Shown here: piece after piece, positions 1-10,744 of the stretch
How positions within the stretch are numbered: the first letter of the stretch is position 1
Layout: every line of letters starts with the position of its first letter
Source of the DNA: Ifrita kowaldi
Lineage: Eukaryota; Chordata; Aves; Passeriformes; Cinclosomatidae
DNA length: 64,000 bases
Assembly: GCA_013398055.1 (NCBI GenBank)
Contig: VZRS01002418.1
Span: 32,383-96,382 of the forward strand
Reading direction: 5' to 3'
The notes under the pieces: generated by a model
Databases searched by the model: none
Told to the model about the DNA's origin: nothing
The model's input: the letters and a program-made list of their open reading frames with translations, nothing else
Made by a program: the position numbers and the translations under genes

Positions 1-168
1 GAGCGGTGCGGCGGGACAGGGACAGGGACAGGGGCGGCAGATCCGCCCGGCCGGGCCAGGGGCGCTTCCCCGGCGCTCGGAGCCTCCCGGGGCCTGCCCC
101 GCACAGCCCCGCACGGCCCCGGCCGCCCCCCGGCATCCGCAGACCCGGGCAGAGCGGCCGGGGCCGGG
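1..168 (+). other. PRKAR1B: Candidate noncoding exon 1 (5' UTR), partial
   Basis: The exon carrying the start codon has a clear splice acceptor at its 5' side (TTACCTAG before base 771), so at least one noncoding exon must lie upstream. The best nearby donor is GGG|GTAAAG, with GT at 169-170, at the edge of the densest CpG block. There is no ATG in bases 1-168, so no upstream ORF would compete with the main start. The 5' boundary is unknown and may lie before the window. Another first exon further upstream is possible, because mammalian PRKAR1B has alternative 5' exons. Confidence 0.4.
13..34 (+). repeat. GGGACA triplicate with G-quadruplex motif
   Basis: Three exact GGGACA units (13-30) are followed by GGGG (31-34). 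This gives four G-runs separated by three-base spacers, a canonical intramolecular G-quadruplex motif on the plus (sense) strand. It lies in the CpG island, in what would be promoter or 5' UTR sequence. Confidence 0.75.
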
Positions 169-770
169 GTAAAGCTGCCCTGGCGTTCCAGGCTCCTAAC
201 GGAGCGGTCCTAACCTCGCTCGGGGAAAGAAAGAGGGTTTGGGGCTGTTCTCTCCCCATACCACCAAACTTCCCTTTGGAGGGCTCACTTCCCTTCGAGG
301 GGCTCTGCCCGCTCCTTCCCAGCTTCCCCGGGGCCGCGAAGGGTCGCTGGCTGGGAAAGGGAGAGATGCTAAAATGGTCCAAAAATATCTGTAGCAGAAA
401 GCTGGGTTTCTGATGACAGGAGGGAGTCCCCACGGGGCGAGAAAAGCGAGGCTTTACGCCGTCATTTAATAGTGTCTTTGGAACTCCTTACCTCGTATGG
501 TTAATTTCACCGGTTTGTTGTTTATTTTCTAAAGATCAATCACTATCTAGGAGTTAAAATCCTGTTTTTGTACTTAGTGGGATGTTGATCATACAAAGAT
601 GACACAGTTCAGCATTTCCACGTACAGCCCCAGAACATTAAAACATTCAAATTCAATAGGTCCTGAATAGGCAACAGGCAATATTAAAATGTCTTTGCTC
701 CTTCAGATCTCTCTGACAAAGGATTTGGGATTTGTCTCTTATCTCTTTCTTGCACCATTTTCTTACCTAG
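169..770 (+). other. PRKAR1B: Probable intron 1 of PRKAR1B
   Basis: This stretch separates the candidate noncoding exon from the start-codon exon. It ends in a pyrimidine-containing tract and TTACCTAG at 763-770. The first half is still CpG-rich and belongs to the promoter island; the second half is AT-rich. I see no repeat or other gene in it. The 3' end is well supported; the 5' end depends on the tentative donor at 169. Confidence 0.5.
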
Positions 771-975
771 GTCGTGTTTTCTGTTTACAAGCCTGAAGAT
801 GGCTGCTGCTGCTTCCTGCAATGTGGAAGAAGATGAGAGCCTGAAGGGATGTGAACTCTATGTTCAGAAACACAACATCCAACAGATTTTAAAAGAATGC
901 ATTGTAAACCTCTGTATAGCAAAGCCAGACCGACCCATGAAGTTCCTCAGAGAACACTTTGAAAAATTAGAAAAG
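771..975 (+). CDS. PRKAR1B: PRKAR1B first coding exon (ATG at 799; residues 1-59)
   Basis: The exon has 28 bases of 5' UTR (771-798), then ATG at 799 in a good initiation context (A at -3, G at +4). Residues 1-59 form the dimerisation/docking (D/D) domain. This helical module makes the PKA regulatory subunit a dimer and binds A-kinase anchoring proteins. CELYVQKHNIQQ, then LCIAKPDRPMKFLREHFEKLEK, matches type I regulatory subunits. Cys18 and Cys39 are at the positions that form the inter-chain disulfides of RI dimers. EEDESLKGCELYVQ and the Cys in LKECIV fit RI-beta better than RI-alpha. The first nine residues are variable in the family. The donor AAG|GTCAGT at 975/976 leaves phase 0. Reading past it meets a stop at 1066-1068. 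Confidence 0.97.
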
Positions 976-3050
976 GTCAGTGGTTTTCAGGTAACTTTAC
1001 ATTTCATTTATAAAATGAAAAAGATTTCAAATGTCTTGGTACATTTCTTTCTTTCTTTCCAATTTTAAATGATCGCGCAACTGTGAAAATGCAAACTGTT
1101 TAAAGGAAAAATCCCAACCCTTCATTTGTGGATGTCTACTATAACACTGGCTATTGTTTAGAATTTTTTGTGCTTAACACCAAGATTATAATAACTCATC
1201 AAACTGCACTTGTTAAAAATGACCTGAATTGCTGTGAGCATATTTTGTGTTGTGAGACATGGTATCCTGAACTTTCATCTCTTGGAAGAACCTACCTGTG
1301 TGTACGAAAGATGCTGTTCCCTGTTTATTCCAGTGTCAGGGTTTTCCCTTCCCCTAAAACTGAACAAAATCGGGGAACCAGCAAGTTCTCAAAATCTATT
1401 TAATTTCACTGCTCCTCCTGTATGCAGTGCCCATCCCATGATTCTCTGATGAGGGATGCATTAAGAGAGACCTCACTCGCTGTGACTGTTTTCAAAAGCA
1501 GTGTAGAGAGGGGGAAACATTTTAGAACAGTCCCAGACAAATTCTTTCTAAAGCCTACGGGTGTCTTTGCAGGAAGAGCACGTTGTGTGAGCAAGTGTTG
1601 TAGGATTAAGAGATAAGGTTTAGTAGTTTCTTCCTTCAGGAGTGAATAATACATAAGGCTGGTATATCACCAGTGATGTAAAACATTTAATACATCTCAC
1701 TCTGCTTTTCAGATACATTTTTCTATAGGTGAGTATATGCCAAATTCATGTAGTTTAAAAAAAATGCAAACATTGCATTTTGGTGGCAGCCTGGGACATC
1801 AGAGAGGGGCACAAAGTACAAGATGGTTTTTAATTGTAATGCTTATTATGGAAAAGAAACAGTCTCTTAATTCTCTATATTCTAAAATTCTGACAGCTAA
1901 GACCCATTTCCAGAGAGTTGAAATTGTTGAATTTCCAATACTGTGTTGTGAATTATTATCCATCACAACACGTGGAATTTTGGACTTCTTGAAAAGAAGG
2001 ATAAACACCATTCTTGAAAAAAAAAAAAGTTCAAATATGCTGTGGTATTATGGAATATGCTCCACTGCTTGAGGGATTTCTTGAGGAGTTGTACTGGGAG
2101 AGTTTGGCTTTGTTGGTGTTAACGCAGTACACAGACCTGAGACAGGGGGGCAGTTCCTACCCTTGAGAATTTACACCTTCTTTCACGTGATCTCCTATTA
2201 TTTCCCAAAGAACAGCAGATACCAGAATTCTGTAGGACATCAATCAGGATGCCAGCACGGGAGCTGATGGATATCACTTGTCTCAAAATGGAAGATGATT
2301 TAGAAACATCAAGGCATCAGCTGCAGGGAATATTGTGCTTGCTGTGGGAGGACACAATCTTGGCACTGCCTCTCTAGAGCAGCCTGGGGGCCGAGCCTGC
2401 TGAGCCTGGAGGCTTTAGGCTGCTTCTGGAGGTTTCCAGCACTGTAGTTCTTGTTCCCACAGAAGTTTGACTCCCTTGTTGCCCAACCATCTCTGAGGAC
2501 TTCCTTGGGATGAACTGCACTGTGAAGGATTTTCTGCTGTAGGATAATATTTTAGTTGGTTGCAACGAGAGCAGTTGAAGGAAGACTTCTAAAGATAGAG
2601 AAATCTTGCAATAAGTTTTATCCTGTTTTTATGCACTTGTCATATACAGCTAGTTTGAAGAATCCTAATGGAATTGTGAATTCAGCAATTGTTCATTAGA
2701 TTTTTGTAAATGTGCAATACTGACACGGCACATTTGCTATTAGCTCCTTTAATTTTGGTCCTGTGCAGGGAGAGGAGTGAAAATCTTCGGGTTTAAGCAT
2801 GATTTTCTAAACAAAGTCATGCATTTTTCCACCTAAGTGTCATATTTTGGGATTATTTTCCAAACTCATTAAGATAAACAACACGTTCCACTGAAGAAAG
2901 CAGTAGCAGAACCGTTTATCTGTCAAAAAATCATGTGGGAAGTTTAGAGATGAAGTGTAGGATATTTTTCAAGTGGTTAAAAAATGAGCTTGTAGAAAAC
3001 AAGTAGAGCTTGATCCACATCAATGTACTGGAGCTACCTCAGAGGTTAAT

Positions 3051-3066
3051 AAAAAAAAAAAAAAAA
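3051..3066 (+). repeat. Poly(A) run, A16
   Basis: There are sixteen consecutive A residues following AGGTTAAT. No retroposed sequence recognisable to me lies immediately upstream, so I treat it as a mononucleotide repeat and not the tail of a processed copy. Confidence 0.9.
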
Positions 3067-4688
3067 GAGTGTGTTTAATGTTGCTAATTCTGAACTCCAT
3101 CTCATAAAATCAACTCATAAAAACAAGATTTATTGTGATATGCAAGATCAGAGCAGATCACAAATGCTTTTCACCTTCTGATGACATCAGAGTTGGGTCC
3201 ACTGCCTCCTTCAGCCTGCTACTGAATGAAAATGGGTCAGGGACTAACCCCTGACCCCAGCTCACTCACTGGCCCCAAGGATCATTCTTAGGTCTAACAC
3301 ATCTAGGAGCAGGTTTGTTTTGGCAGGAATTGGTCTGAGCAGCTGAGAGCAGAGCCAGGCAATGAGGTAATGCCTGAGGGATGGGGACTGTCTTGGGCCA
3401 GTGTTCAGCTCCATGGCTGGGCCACTCTTGATTCACAGCATGGACATGGCCTGAGAGGGCTGTAAAGGGAGAACATGAATAAATACTTGTGAATAAAGTG
3501 CTGGAGACTGAGGTTTGACGTTTAATGTTTGATTCTGAAGGCGTGCCAATGTTAGAAAGGAGCTCCCCCCACCCCCCAATGCCTTTCTAACTTTGCGGCT
3601 TATTTCTATCAAGTACAATACCAAAAACCATAGCTCTGAAAATAATTGTGGGAAAACTTTAATACACATTTTCTGTTCATTTAATACTGGCAGAACCTGC
3701 TGAAGTTGCCAGTAATTGCTGGGAATCAGTCTATGTTTCTATATTCTGAAGTTTGCAAGTCACTTTTATATGCTGTGACCTATGAACTCCAAGATGACAT
3801 CTACTCTGATCACATTAACAGTTACTTTGTGAAAAACTGTAGCATGCCCTTGAGCACAGAAAATAGTTGAAAACAGTCTCGATACTTTAGATTTAAAAAC
3901 CTGTGATGTTTCCTTTGAACAATTTGTTTTACGTTTCCCTGTGACCGCGCAGATCTTGGTGGATGGAGTGAGGAAAACGTTTCCCTTAAGGATTGTAATT
4001 GGGGTTTTTTTGGAGTGAGGGAATAGATGTTAGCTAAGAAACTGTGGCATTATTTTAACAACTGTATTTAAATCTTGTTTACTTGAGGACTAAAGAAGGC
4101 ATAGCAGAAAAAACAGGGAACCCATATTTTATCTCTGGTTGTTGCTTTATGTGAAAAAGTTAATTACTGAGAAATTACAGGCAATGTTTTGTATTTTTAG
4201 CCATACCGAGACTGCAAAAATTTCATAGTGTCAGGCTGTTTAGAGTCACGATTTTATGATCAAAGGTGGAGTTGTCTTGCCAGGCTAAGCTCAACTGTTC
4301 CGCAGCGAAGAATTAGGATAAAGAGTAGAACTAATGAAGAAAATGGCACAAAAGAAGAGGAAGCAGCAGGATCCTGCAGGATGTGTTCAGGCATTGCCGA
4401 GGGCTTTGCTGAAGCCATTTGCATGTGAGGTATTTCAGAGCAGGGCTGTGCTGGCTGAGCTGGGCTTTGCTGGTACCTTCTGGACCTGAGCTCCCTCCCG
4501 GCCCCTTCTGTTGCCCTCAGCGTGTACAGGAAACACTGCCTCGCTCTAATAAAATTACACTCTGTAGATCGGCAGCGTTCTTATGGATCCAGGCTGACGC
4601 CGCATTGTCTTACGGTACCGTCGGGAAGAGAATTTTAGGAAAACGTGGACTTGAAAATCCGCAGTTGAATAACGCAGAAGGCGCTGCC

Positions 4689-4706
4689 CCAGGCGGCCCC
4701 GCCTGG
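4689..4706. repeat. GC-rich perfect inverted repeat, 8-bp arms
   Basis: CCAGGCGG (4689-4696) and CCGCCTGG (4699-4706) are exact reverse complements around a 2-base centre. The surrounding ~200 bases (about 4555-4760) contain many CpGs, although the intron around them is CpG-poor. The patch could be a regulatory element or a small decayed CpG island. Confidence 0.8.
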
Positions 4707-6320
4707 CAGCACCGGGCAGGGCTGCACAAGGGATGCGTGGGGCAGCTCTGCCGGGAGCTGGCCTGGAAGAGAAAGTGTGTGAAAAGCCACAAATGCATCC
4801 TCTGTTAGTAAAATACACTTTATTTCCTTACCATAAAGAGTTTGAGAACTAAAGGTATTGGAGCATCAAAATCTGAGCACCAGGCTTTTCTTCTGCAACA
4901 GTATTCTCTCCTAGTATTTATATTTTATCACAGAAAGGAGCTCTTCAATCAGAAATTTCCACCAGAATCTGTCTAAACCAATGAAATTTATTCTTAAAAG
5001 TAGAGGTTATTATTATGCAAAGTATAACTCATTCATTTCAGATAAGCTGGGGAGAGGTTGTGGATTTGAGGCAAAATCAAACGGAGAAAAAACTACAGAA
5101 AAAATGCATCAACTAAGCAGTTGTATAAAGCCTAAAAAGACAAATATTTCTGTATTGTTTCAAGCTTGAAGAGCAGTTGGCTGGTATCTCCTTGGTGGTC
5201 AGAATTGTTGCTGAAGCATGCAGGAACATACCTGAGATGCTGATGGAAACAACAGAGGGAACACCAGGTGCCCTTGCTGTGTAACTGCACTTCTGAGCAG
5301 GCTTGTCCAGCCTCTGCTCCTGCCTCTCCTCTGATATCGGTACTGGGAAGAGCTGGATGAAAATCAGCTCAGGTGGGACTTCTGTGATTGCCAGAGTCAG
5401 CCCCAGGCAGTGTTGTGAGAGGTGACAGTTTTCTTGGAAGAGGCAAAGGAAAACGAGGTGAATTTTTAAAACCCCCTCAGGCAAACTTTCCTACATGCAG
5501 AAGGCTGAGGGAGGGGTTGAGGATGAAGGGAATAAGAGCAGAAAGAGAAGAAGCTTTTACCTAAGAAATAAAATTAGTTGTAAGCAAACCAATGCTCTTA
5601 TGAGCTTGTGTGGAACATGTTAGAGCTGAGATCCCTGCTTACTTTGTGTGTCCACAAATGTGAGTAGCTTTTCCAGTCCCAAAGTCAAAACCTAACAAAA
5701 ACAGAGTGCTATGATGGAACACAGAGGGAATTCTGCTTGGAAGCTGTCTTTGTTTCACATCTCAAGCTCCCCTGTCTTGCATTCATCAGGTAACCTAATC
5801 CGCTTTTCTGTGGGCTTTTCTCTTCTTACACAAGCTCTGTGTGCATACATCGTTATTTGGCTGGATTTTAAGAATCAGAAGTGTTGGCTATGATTCTCTT
5901 TGATTATATAAGCTTTTAAGTATCAAAAATAGGGTCTGTGTTTTGTAACATAAACTCTCATTTTGCTGTGAGGCGTATGTAGGAAAGTAGGGAAGAGGTG
6001 GTGATGGGTTGAGATGCTGAAGACACTGGTGGAGGGGAAGACAGGAAGTGTTAACAAGTTGCAGGAGGTAAAACAATGGCAGTGAAGGGTCTGAGGAAGG
6101 TCAGCGGTGCAGCTGGAGTGTCATCAGAGTAGGAGGATTTTTGGCAGGACAATTTTGCCCGGATTGGAAATTGGAATGAGCTGAGATGCAGAGAGGCCAC
6201 GGAGGATGCAGAAATAGTAACCAAAGTGGAGGATAACTGTGGAGTGGGTAAATACCTTGGCAGGACTGCAGGGTGTGGATGTTAGAGATATTTCTTAGAG
6301 GTGCTGTAGAAGAAAGCATT

Positions 6321-6338
6321 GTACATGGTAGCATGTAC
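6321..6338. repeat. Short hairpin, 7-bp arms
   Basis: GTACATG (6321-6327) and CATGTAC (6332-6338) are exact reverse complements with a 4-base loop. It is probably a chance hairpin; no function is implied. Confidence 0.75.
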
Positions 6339-7371
6339 CAGGGGAAGGCAGTGGAACAATAGCTGGGACTGTGTGATAACAAGGCTGAATGATCATAAAG
6401 ATTGTCAGTCGTGGCAAAGATAAGACTGGAAAGAACATTAACATCTCCCAGATTTTTCCTGCTTTTAGTGATGGCATCAGTCAGTCCCGTGCTTCCAGCA
6501 AAGCAAGGTTCTTTGCCTTTGGCCTTCATTGTTTGCTGTAAACCATCAGCCTCCAGGAGTAGTGAGGGGTGTTAGAAACCCTCCTGGACTGAGAGCATCT
6601 GCTCTGGGTCAATTCCAGTGCAAAGGGAGATTAGTTACCTGGGCATGAACTTTCCTGCACATTTTCTGTGAATAATCCAGGTCTGTCAGTCAGAAAAGTT
6701 TATGAATGTGCTTGAGGGAAAAAAAACCCAAATCATTTAGAGTGTACTTGGTGGTGTTGTTTTTTAATGCAATGAATACATTGTAGGAGGCAGAGCAGAG
6801 ACACTGAGCTTTGATATCAAGTGTCTGACTTGCTTTTAAAGATCTTCTTGGGATGCTGTTGTAAGGCTGCACAGTGATTTGGAACCTCCTTAGGTGCTTT
6901 CCTTTCTTCAGCTCATCTGAGTTTTCAGGTAATGACAAAGCCTGAAAGGAGAGACCGGGAGAGGAAGTGAATTTCTGTTTAGAAATGCTCCAGCTAATAG
7001 GGAAGACAGCTTCTGGCTCAGGAAGGGTGTGAAAGGAAGGATAAACCTAAAAATTGTCTCAGCATTGTGGCTGCTTCACTTGCAGTGCTTAAACTCATTA
7101 AAAACTCATGGAAACATTATCTGGGAAAGATGCTGAAGACAATCTGCTACATTGCTGTGTGAGGTTTATACCTCAGCCTCTTGTAGCTGAAAGCGGACAT
7201 TCAAAAGATAAATTGGTCACTGCAATTGCATTTATTGGTTCTTCTTCCTTTCAATTTGAGGCAATGATCAAAGGCAGTTACACTGTCTTGCAGTTGTGTC
7301 CTCCATGTGTTTTCTCCTTTGAAGGTGGACATAATTGGGCAATATGATTATGGATTATCAGTGCCATCCAA

Positions 7372-7398
7372 AGAGAGAGAGAGAGAGAGAGAGAGAGA
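7372..7398 (+). repeat. (AG)n microsatellite
   Basis: About 13.5 uninterrupted AG units give a simple repeat in intronic sequence. It is likely length-polymorphic. Confidence 0.95.
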
Positions 7399-10300
7399 TA
7401 TCACTTGTTGTCATGACAACAAAAGATGATGAGGTGTTTACTTGAATCTGAATTCTGCACAGGGATCCACATCCAGCCGCATCTGAAGATCAGTGTTTGA
7501 AGAACTCTTCTTGAGACAGTTCATTCCTCCTTCCAAACCTTTGCTGTGTTTGTGCAGTTTTACCCCAGGATATGTGGAAGATGCCTCTCTGAAAGCTCAT
7601 CCCAGGACAGAGCAAAAGCTTTTATTTCCAAAAGGCACGCTCTAGCTCGGGAATGGGGATCCTTCCCAGACTACAAATAGCGGCGTGTGGAAAAGCCAGC
7701 CAGTCAACTGCCTGCTGTTTATATAAAAGGAGTTTGTAGTGAAGAGACTTCCTTTTAAAATGAATCACACCGTAACTCACTTTTATAATCCTTTAATATC
7801 TTTTTGGCTTCTAAAAGTATTTGAGTTTAAGAGCATGCTTTGTAGTATTAATTATATCTCACTGAGCTTTCTTTTGTACATAAATCTGTTCTGGGGCAGG
7901 GGAGATATTATTTATTAATTCCTTGGAAGTGGCTTTTATGCAATGTGTACTGAAAAAGAAGAGTGTGTTTTATATTCAAATAGGCAAACTACTACTCTTC
8001 TCTCTGAGTAAATATACTGTGTATAAAAAGAACTGTGTAAGTGCTGCACACCATTAGTTACCGGACTGCCCTCTTGTTGTACTTGCCTTTTAGTTAAATT
8101 TTAGCTGTCATTCTTCAGAAAGGTCTTCACTACCTTTCAGTTAAGCCCACGAAGAAGGTGCATTTGGTTGTGTTCATTTAATATAATCAGAGACCATGAA
8201 CACTGTCAGAGAGGCATAAACTGCAATAGTCAGTAATGTTATTTGAAATTCCTCAGTCACAGCTTTCATTTTTGAACACTAAATATTAAATATAATGGTC
8301 CTATATAGCACACATTTGTATTTGAAATATTTTGCTTGATTGTAGTTAAGGAATCTTGAGACAGAGAGAAGTAGGGAAGAAGTTGATGAGAATGCTGATT
8401 TGCAGTTCTCACACAATAGGAAAATCTAGCTGAGTCATTTTTTACATATCTAGTGCTGTTATTTGAAATTTGAATGGGAAATGAAACAGTTTCGGTAAGG
8501 ATTTAATACATCTGAAATTCTGTTTTGATTACAGCACCGAGCTCAGCTGTATTGTGGCCGGGGAATTTTGGAGTTGTAAACCAATTTTAAAACCCAACCG
8601 ATCTCAGAAAGAACTTGGGATTTTTTGAGGCAGGTCAGGATCTTGAAAATTCAGATCTTTAGCCAGCCGTCTACATTTTATCTCTGAGCTTGTCCCCTAA
8701 ATATTTCAGTAGTGCCTTCTTCTAAACAAGAATGTGTGACTTGTCACTTTGAGTCATGCAGCACGGGAAATAGTGTTCGCTTATTTATTTCAAGTAGCAA
8801 TAGTGCACCACAGACTGGTGTCAGAGGTTAATGAGAAGGGCAGTGTCAGTGATGGTGCAGGAAGAAACTGGAATAAGACCAGAAAAGATGAGTGGCATGA
8901 CTGGATTTGCTGTAAACATCAATGGCAAAACATATATTAATCATTCATTTTTCTTGTAAGGTTGAAGTTGTGAGCTTGTGCCAGTTTTCTGGAGTGCCCT
9001 TTTCTGGTGCCGTACCTGATGAGCTGTGGATAACTCACTTCCTCTGTCAGTGAGACCAGCTGGTGATGTTGGTGATCTGCCACTCGTGCTGGTGCTCCCA
9101 GATGCTCCCTTCTCCACCCACTCCTGCCCTAGCTCTGAATGGAAAGTCTCACTGGAAATTTCCTGTAGGACAGAGGCCAGGTTCTGGCGTCCCTGTCAAA
9201 GGAATGTTGGGTTATGGGGTGTGCAGGGAGCTCAGTGTTGCTGTGTTTTCTTTTGGGTAGCCTGCAGTGCTGCTGAGCTGAGCTGTCTGGAAAATGCTGA
9301 GGTTGTTCAGGGAGTTGTGGGGTGATGGCCACACGTGCATCCCTCAGCATTAACACTGGGGCCAGCAGGCTGTGGGGTTTGCCTACACAGAGGAGATGAC
9401 AGCAGGTGAAACACCGGGCTGCTGCTGCACCAGCCAGCTTTCCTTCTTACAGTGCCTGTGTCCCTCCTGCTCATGCCCTCTGGTTTCCTGTGCCTTGGAA
9501 CAGAACATATGGTCCAGCCCATCTCCAGCTCTCCCCTGCCTTTAGGCAGGATCAGTGAAGGTTGGGATGAGCCAGCCCAGAAGGCTCTGGTGAAGCAGCA
9601 GAGGCAGTGTGTTGTGGTGTGGCTGAGGGGTGCTGGGGTGGGAAGGAGGGCTGGGTCTGAGCAGACAGGCCCCCGTTCCTTTGGCTGACAGACATGGATG
9701 ATGCAAAGGGAATTTTACTCCTTTATGCTTTCCCTCCCAACCCAGGAAGCTGAGGGATAGAATGTGGGGCTCTGGGAATATACTATAATTATGGATAATC
9801 TGGTTTATCTCTACCCCATGGAGGTCAAAATCAGTGTATGGATTGACAGTTTTGCAACTCTGACCTCCTTTCTTGAAGGTTTTCTGTACTGTTTCCTACT
9901 CTTGTTACTCTCTCTTCAGGGATTCCCGTTCCTATTTTCTTCTCTGTTCCACAAGCATGAAATTTGGAGAATAACCTCCCTATTGGCCAGCTGGTGCCAG
10001 GCCAGCCATCATCTTTCATAGTCCTCTGGAGCCTACCTTGGATCTTATTTGCTTGGAAGGAGTGCCATTGGTTGTAAATCAGTTGTATGGCAGAAATTCT
10101 GGAGTAGGGAGCACCTTTGTTGTTTGTGGGGATAGTAAGCTTGCAAAGCAGAGCAAGATGAAGAAACCTATCTAATACATCAGCATGTGACTTCTGACAA
10201 GTTGTCTGTACAGGAGACAACGACATGTACAAGCCAGCTGAGAAAATAACAGCTGTGATGTTGGAGAGTAAGCAAAAGAGGTTTGTGCTGCTTTCTCAGC

Positions 10301-10573
10301 CAGGAGTAGCTGCAAAGATACACCTGCACTTTATCTATGTTGGTTGCCATGATGTGTAAGAAAGAGTTGAACAGGTCAAGTCCTGGAGTGATGGTGCCTG
10401 TGCACACATTGTAGTTAATCCTACTCTCATTACATTTGTAATTTTCTTTCAGCAGTGCAAATTGACCGTCACCCAAACATGGAAGTGAAGGGGCTGCTGA
10501 TAGCTATGAAAGTAGGGTGAGTTGACTATACCCATGGGTAAGAGATGCTTTACTGTCTCTTTTTGCCTTGCAG

Positions 10574-10744
10574 GAAGAATGCAAGCAGATACTGGCTCGG
10601 CAGAAATCCAGCTCCCAGTCGGACTCTCATGACGATGAGATTTCCCCTCCGCCTCCCAACCCGGTGGTGAAGGCGCGGCGCAGGCGAGGCGGGGTCAGTG
10701 CAGAGGTGTACACCGAGGAAGATGCTGTTTCCTACGTCAGAAAG
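10574..10744 (+). CDS. PRKAR1B: PRKAR1B second coding exon (residues 60-116, pseudosubstrate linker)
   Basis: The exon is 171 bases, exactly 57 codons, phase 0 at both ends, between TTGCAG and GTAACC. It encodes the flexible linker between the D/D domain and the first cAMP-binding domain. SPPPPNPVVKARRRRGGVSA contains the inhibitor site RRGGV (residues 96-100), which occupies the catalytic subunit's active site. Gly99 stands where a substrate would have Ser or Thr, so this is a pseudosubstrate, as in all RI subunits. GGV at this point, with QKSSSQSDSHDDE just before it, fits RI-beta; RI-alpha has GAI. EVYTEEDAVSYVRK follows and leads into the CNB-A N-terminal helices. Confidence 0.98.

Larger units (their letters stand above)
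1..330 (+). promoter_or_regulatory. PRKAR1B: CpG island, probable PRKAR1B promoter region
   Basis: The first ~330 bases are strongly GC-rich with many CpG dinucleotides, most densely in bases 1-180. The sequence then drops to the AT-rich composition seen in the introns. This CpG island sits about 470 bp upstream of the PRKAR1B start codon, on the gene's 5' side, which is the typical arrangement for a vertebrate promoter with no TATA box. No TATA box is visible. The island is cut by the window edge, so its upstream part and the true transcription start cannot be seen. Calling it the promoter is an inference from position and composition. Confidence 0.7.
976..10573 (+). other. PRKAR1B: PRKAR1B intron after coding exon 1 (9.6 kb)
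   Basis: The intron runs from GTCAGT to TTGCAG. It is mostly unique AT-rich sequence. Landmarks are an A16 run (3051-3066), a C-rich run (3563-3578), a CpG-bearing patch with a perfect GC palindrome (about 4555-4760), a purine-biased stretch (about 5960-6330) with a 7-bp-arm hairpin (6321-6338), and an AG microsatellite (7372-7398). I recognise no interspersed repeat family and no nested gene. Confidence 0.9.

Noticed and set aside
6..413. 135-codon Arg/Pro-rich frame at the start of the window
   Set aside because: It starts at GTG, and the frame is open because CpG-island DNA has few stop codons. It crosses the candidate splice donor at 168/169.
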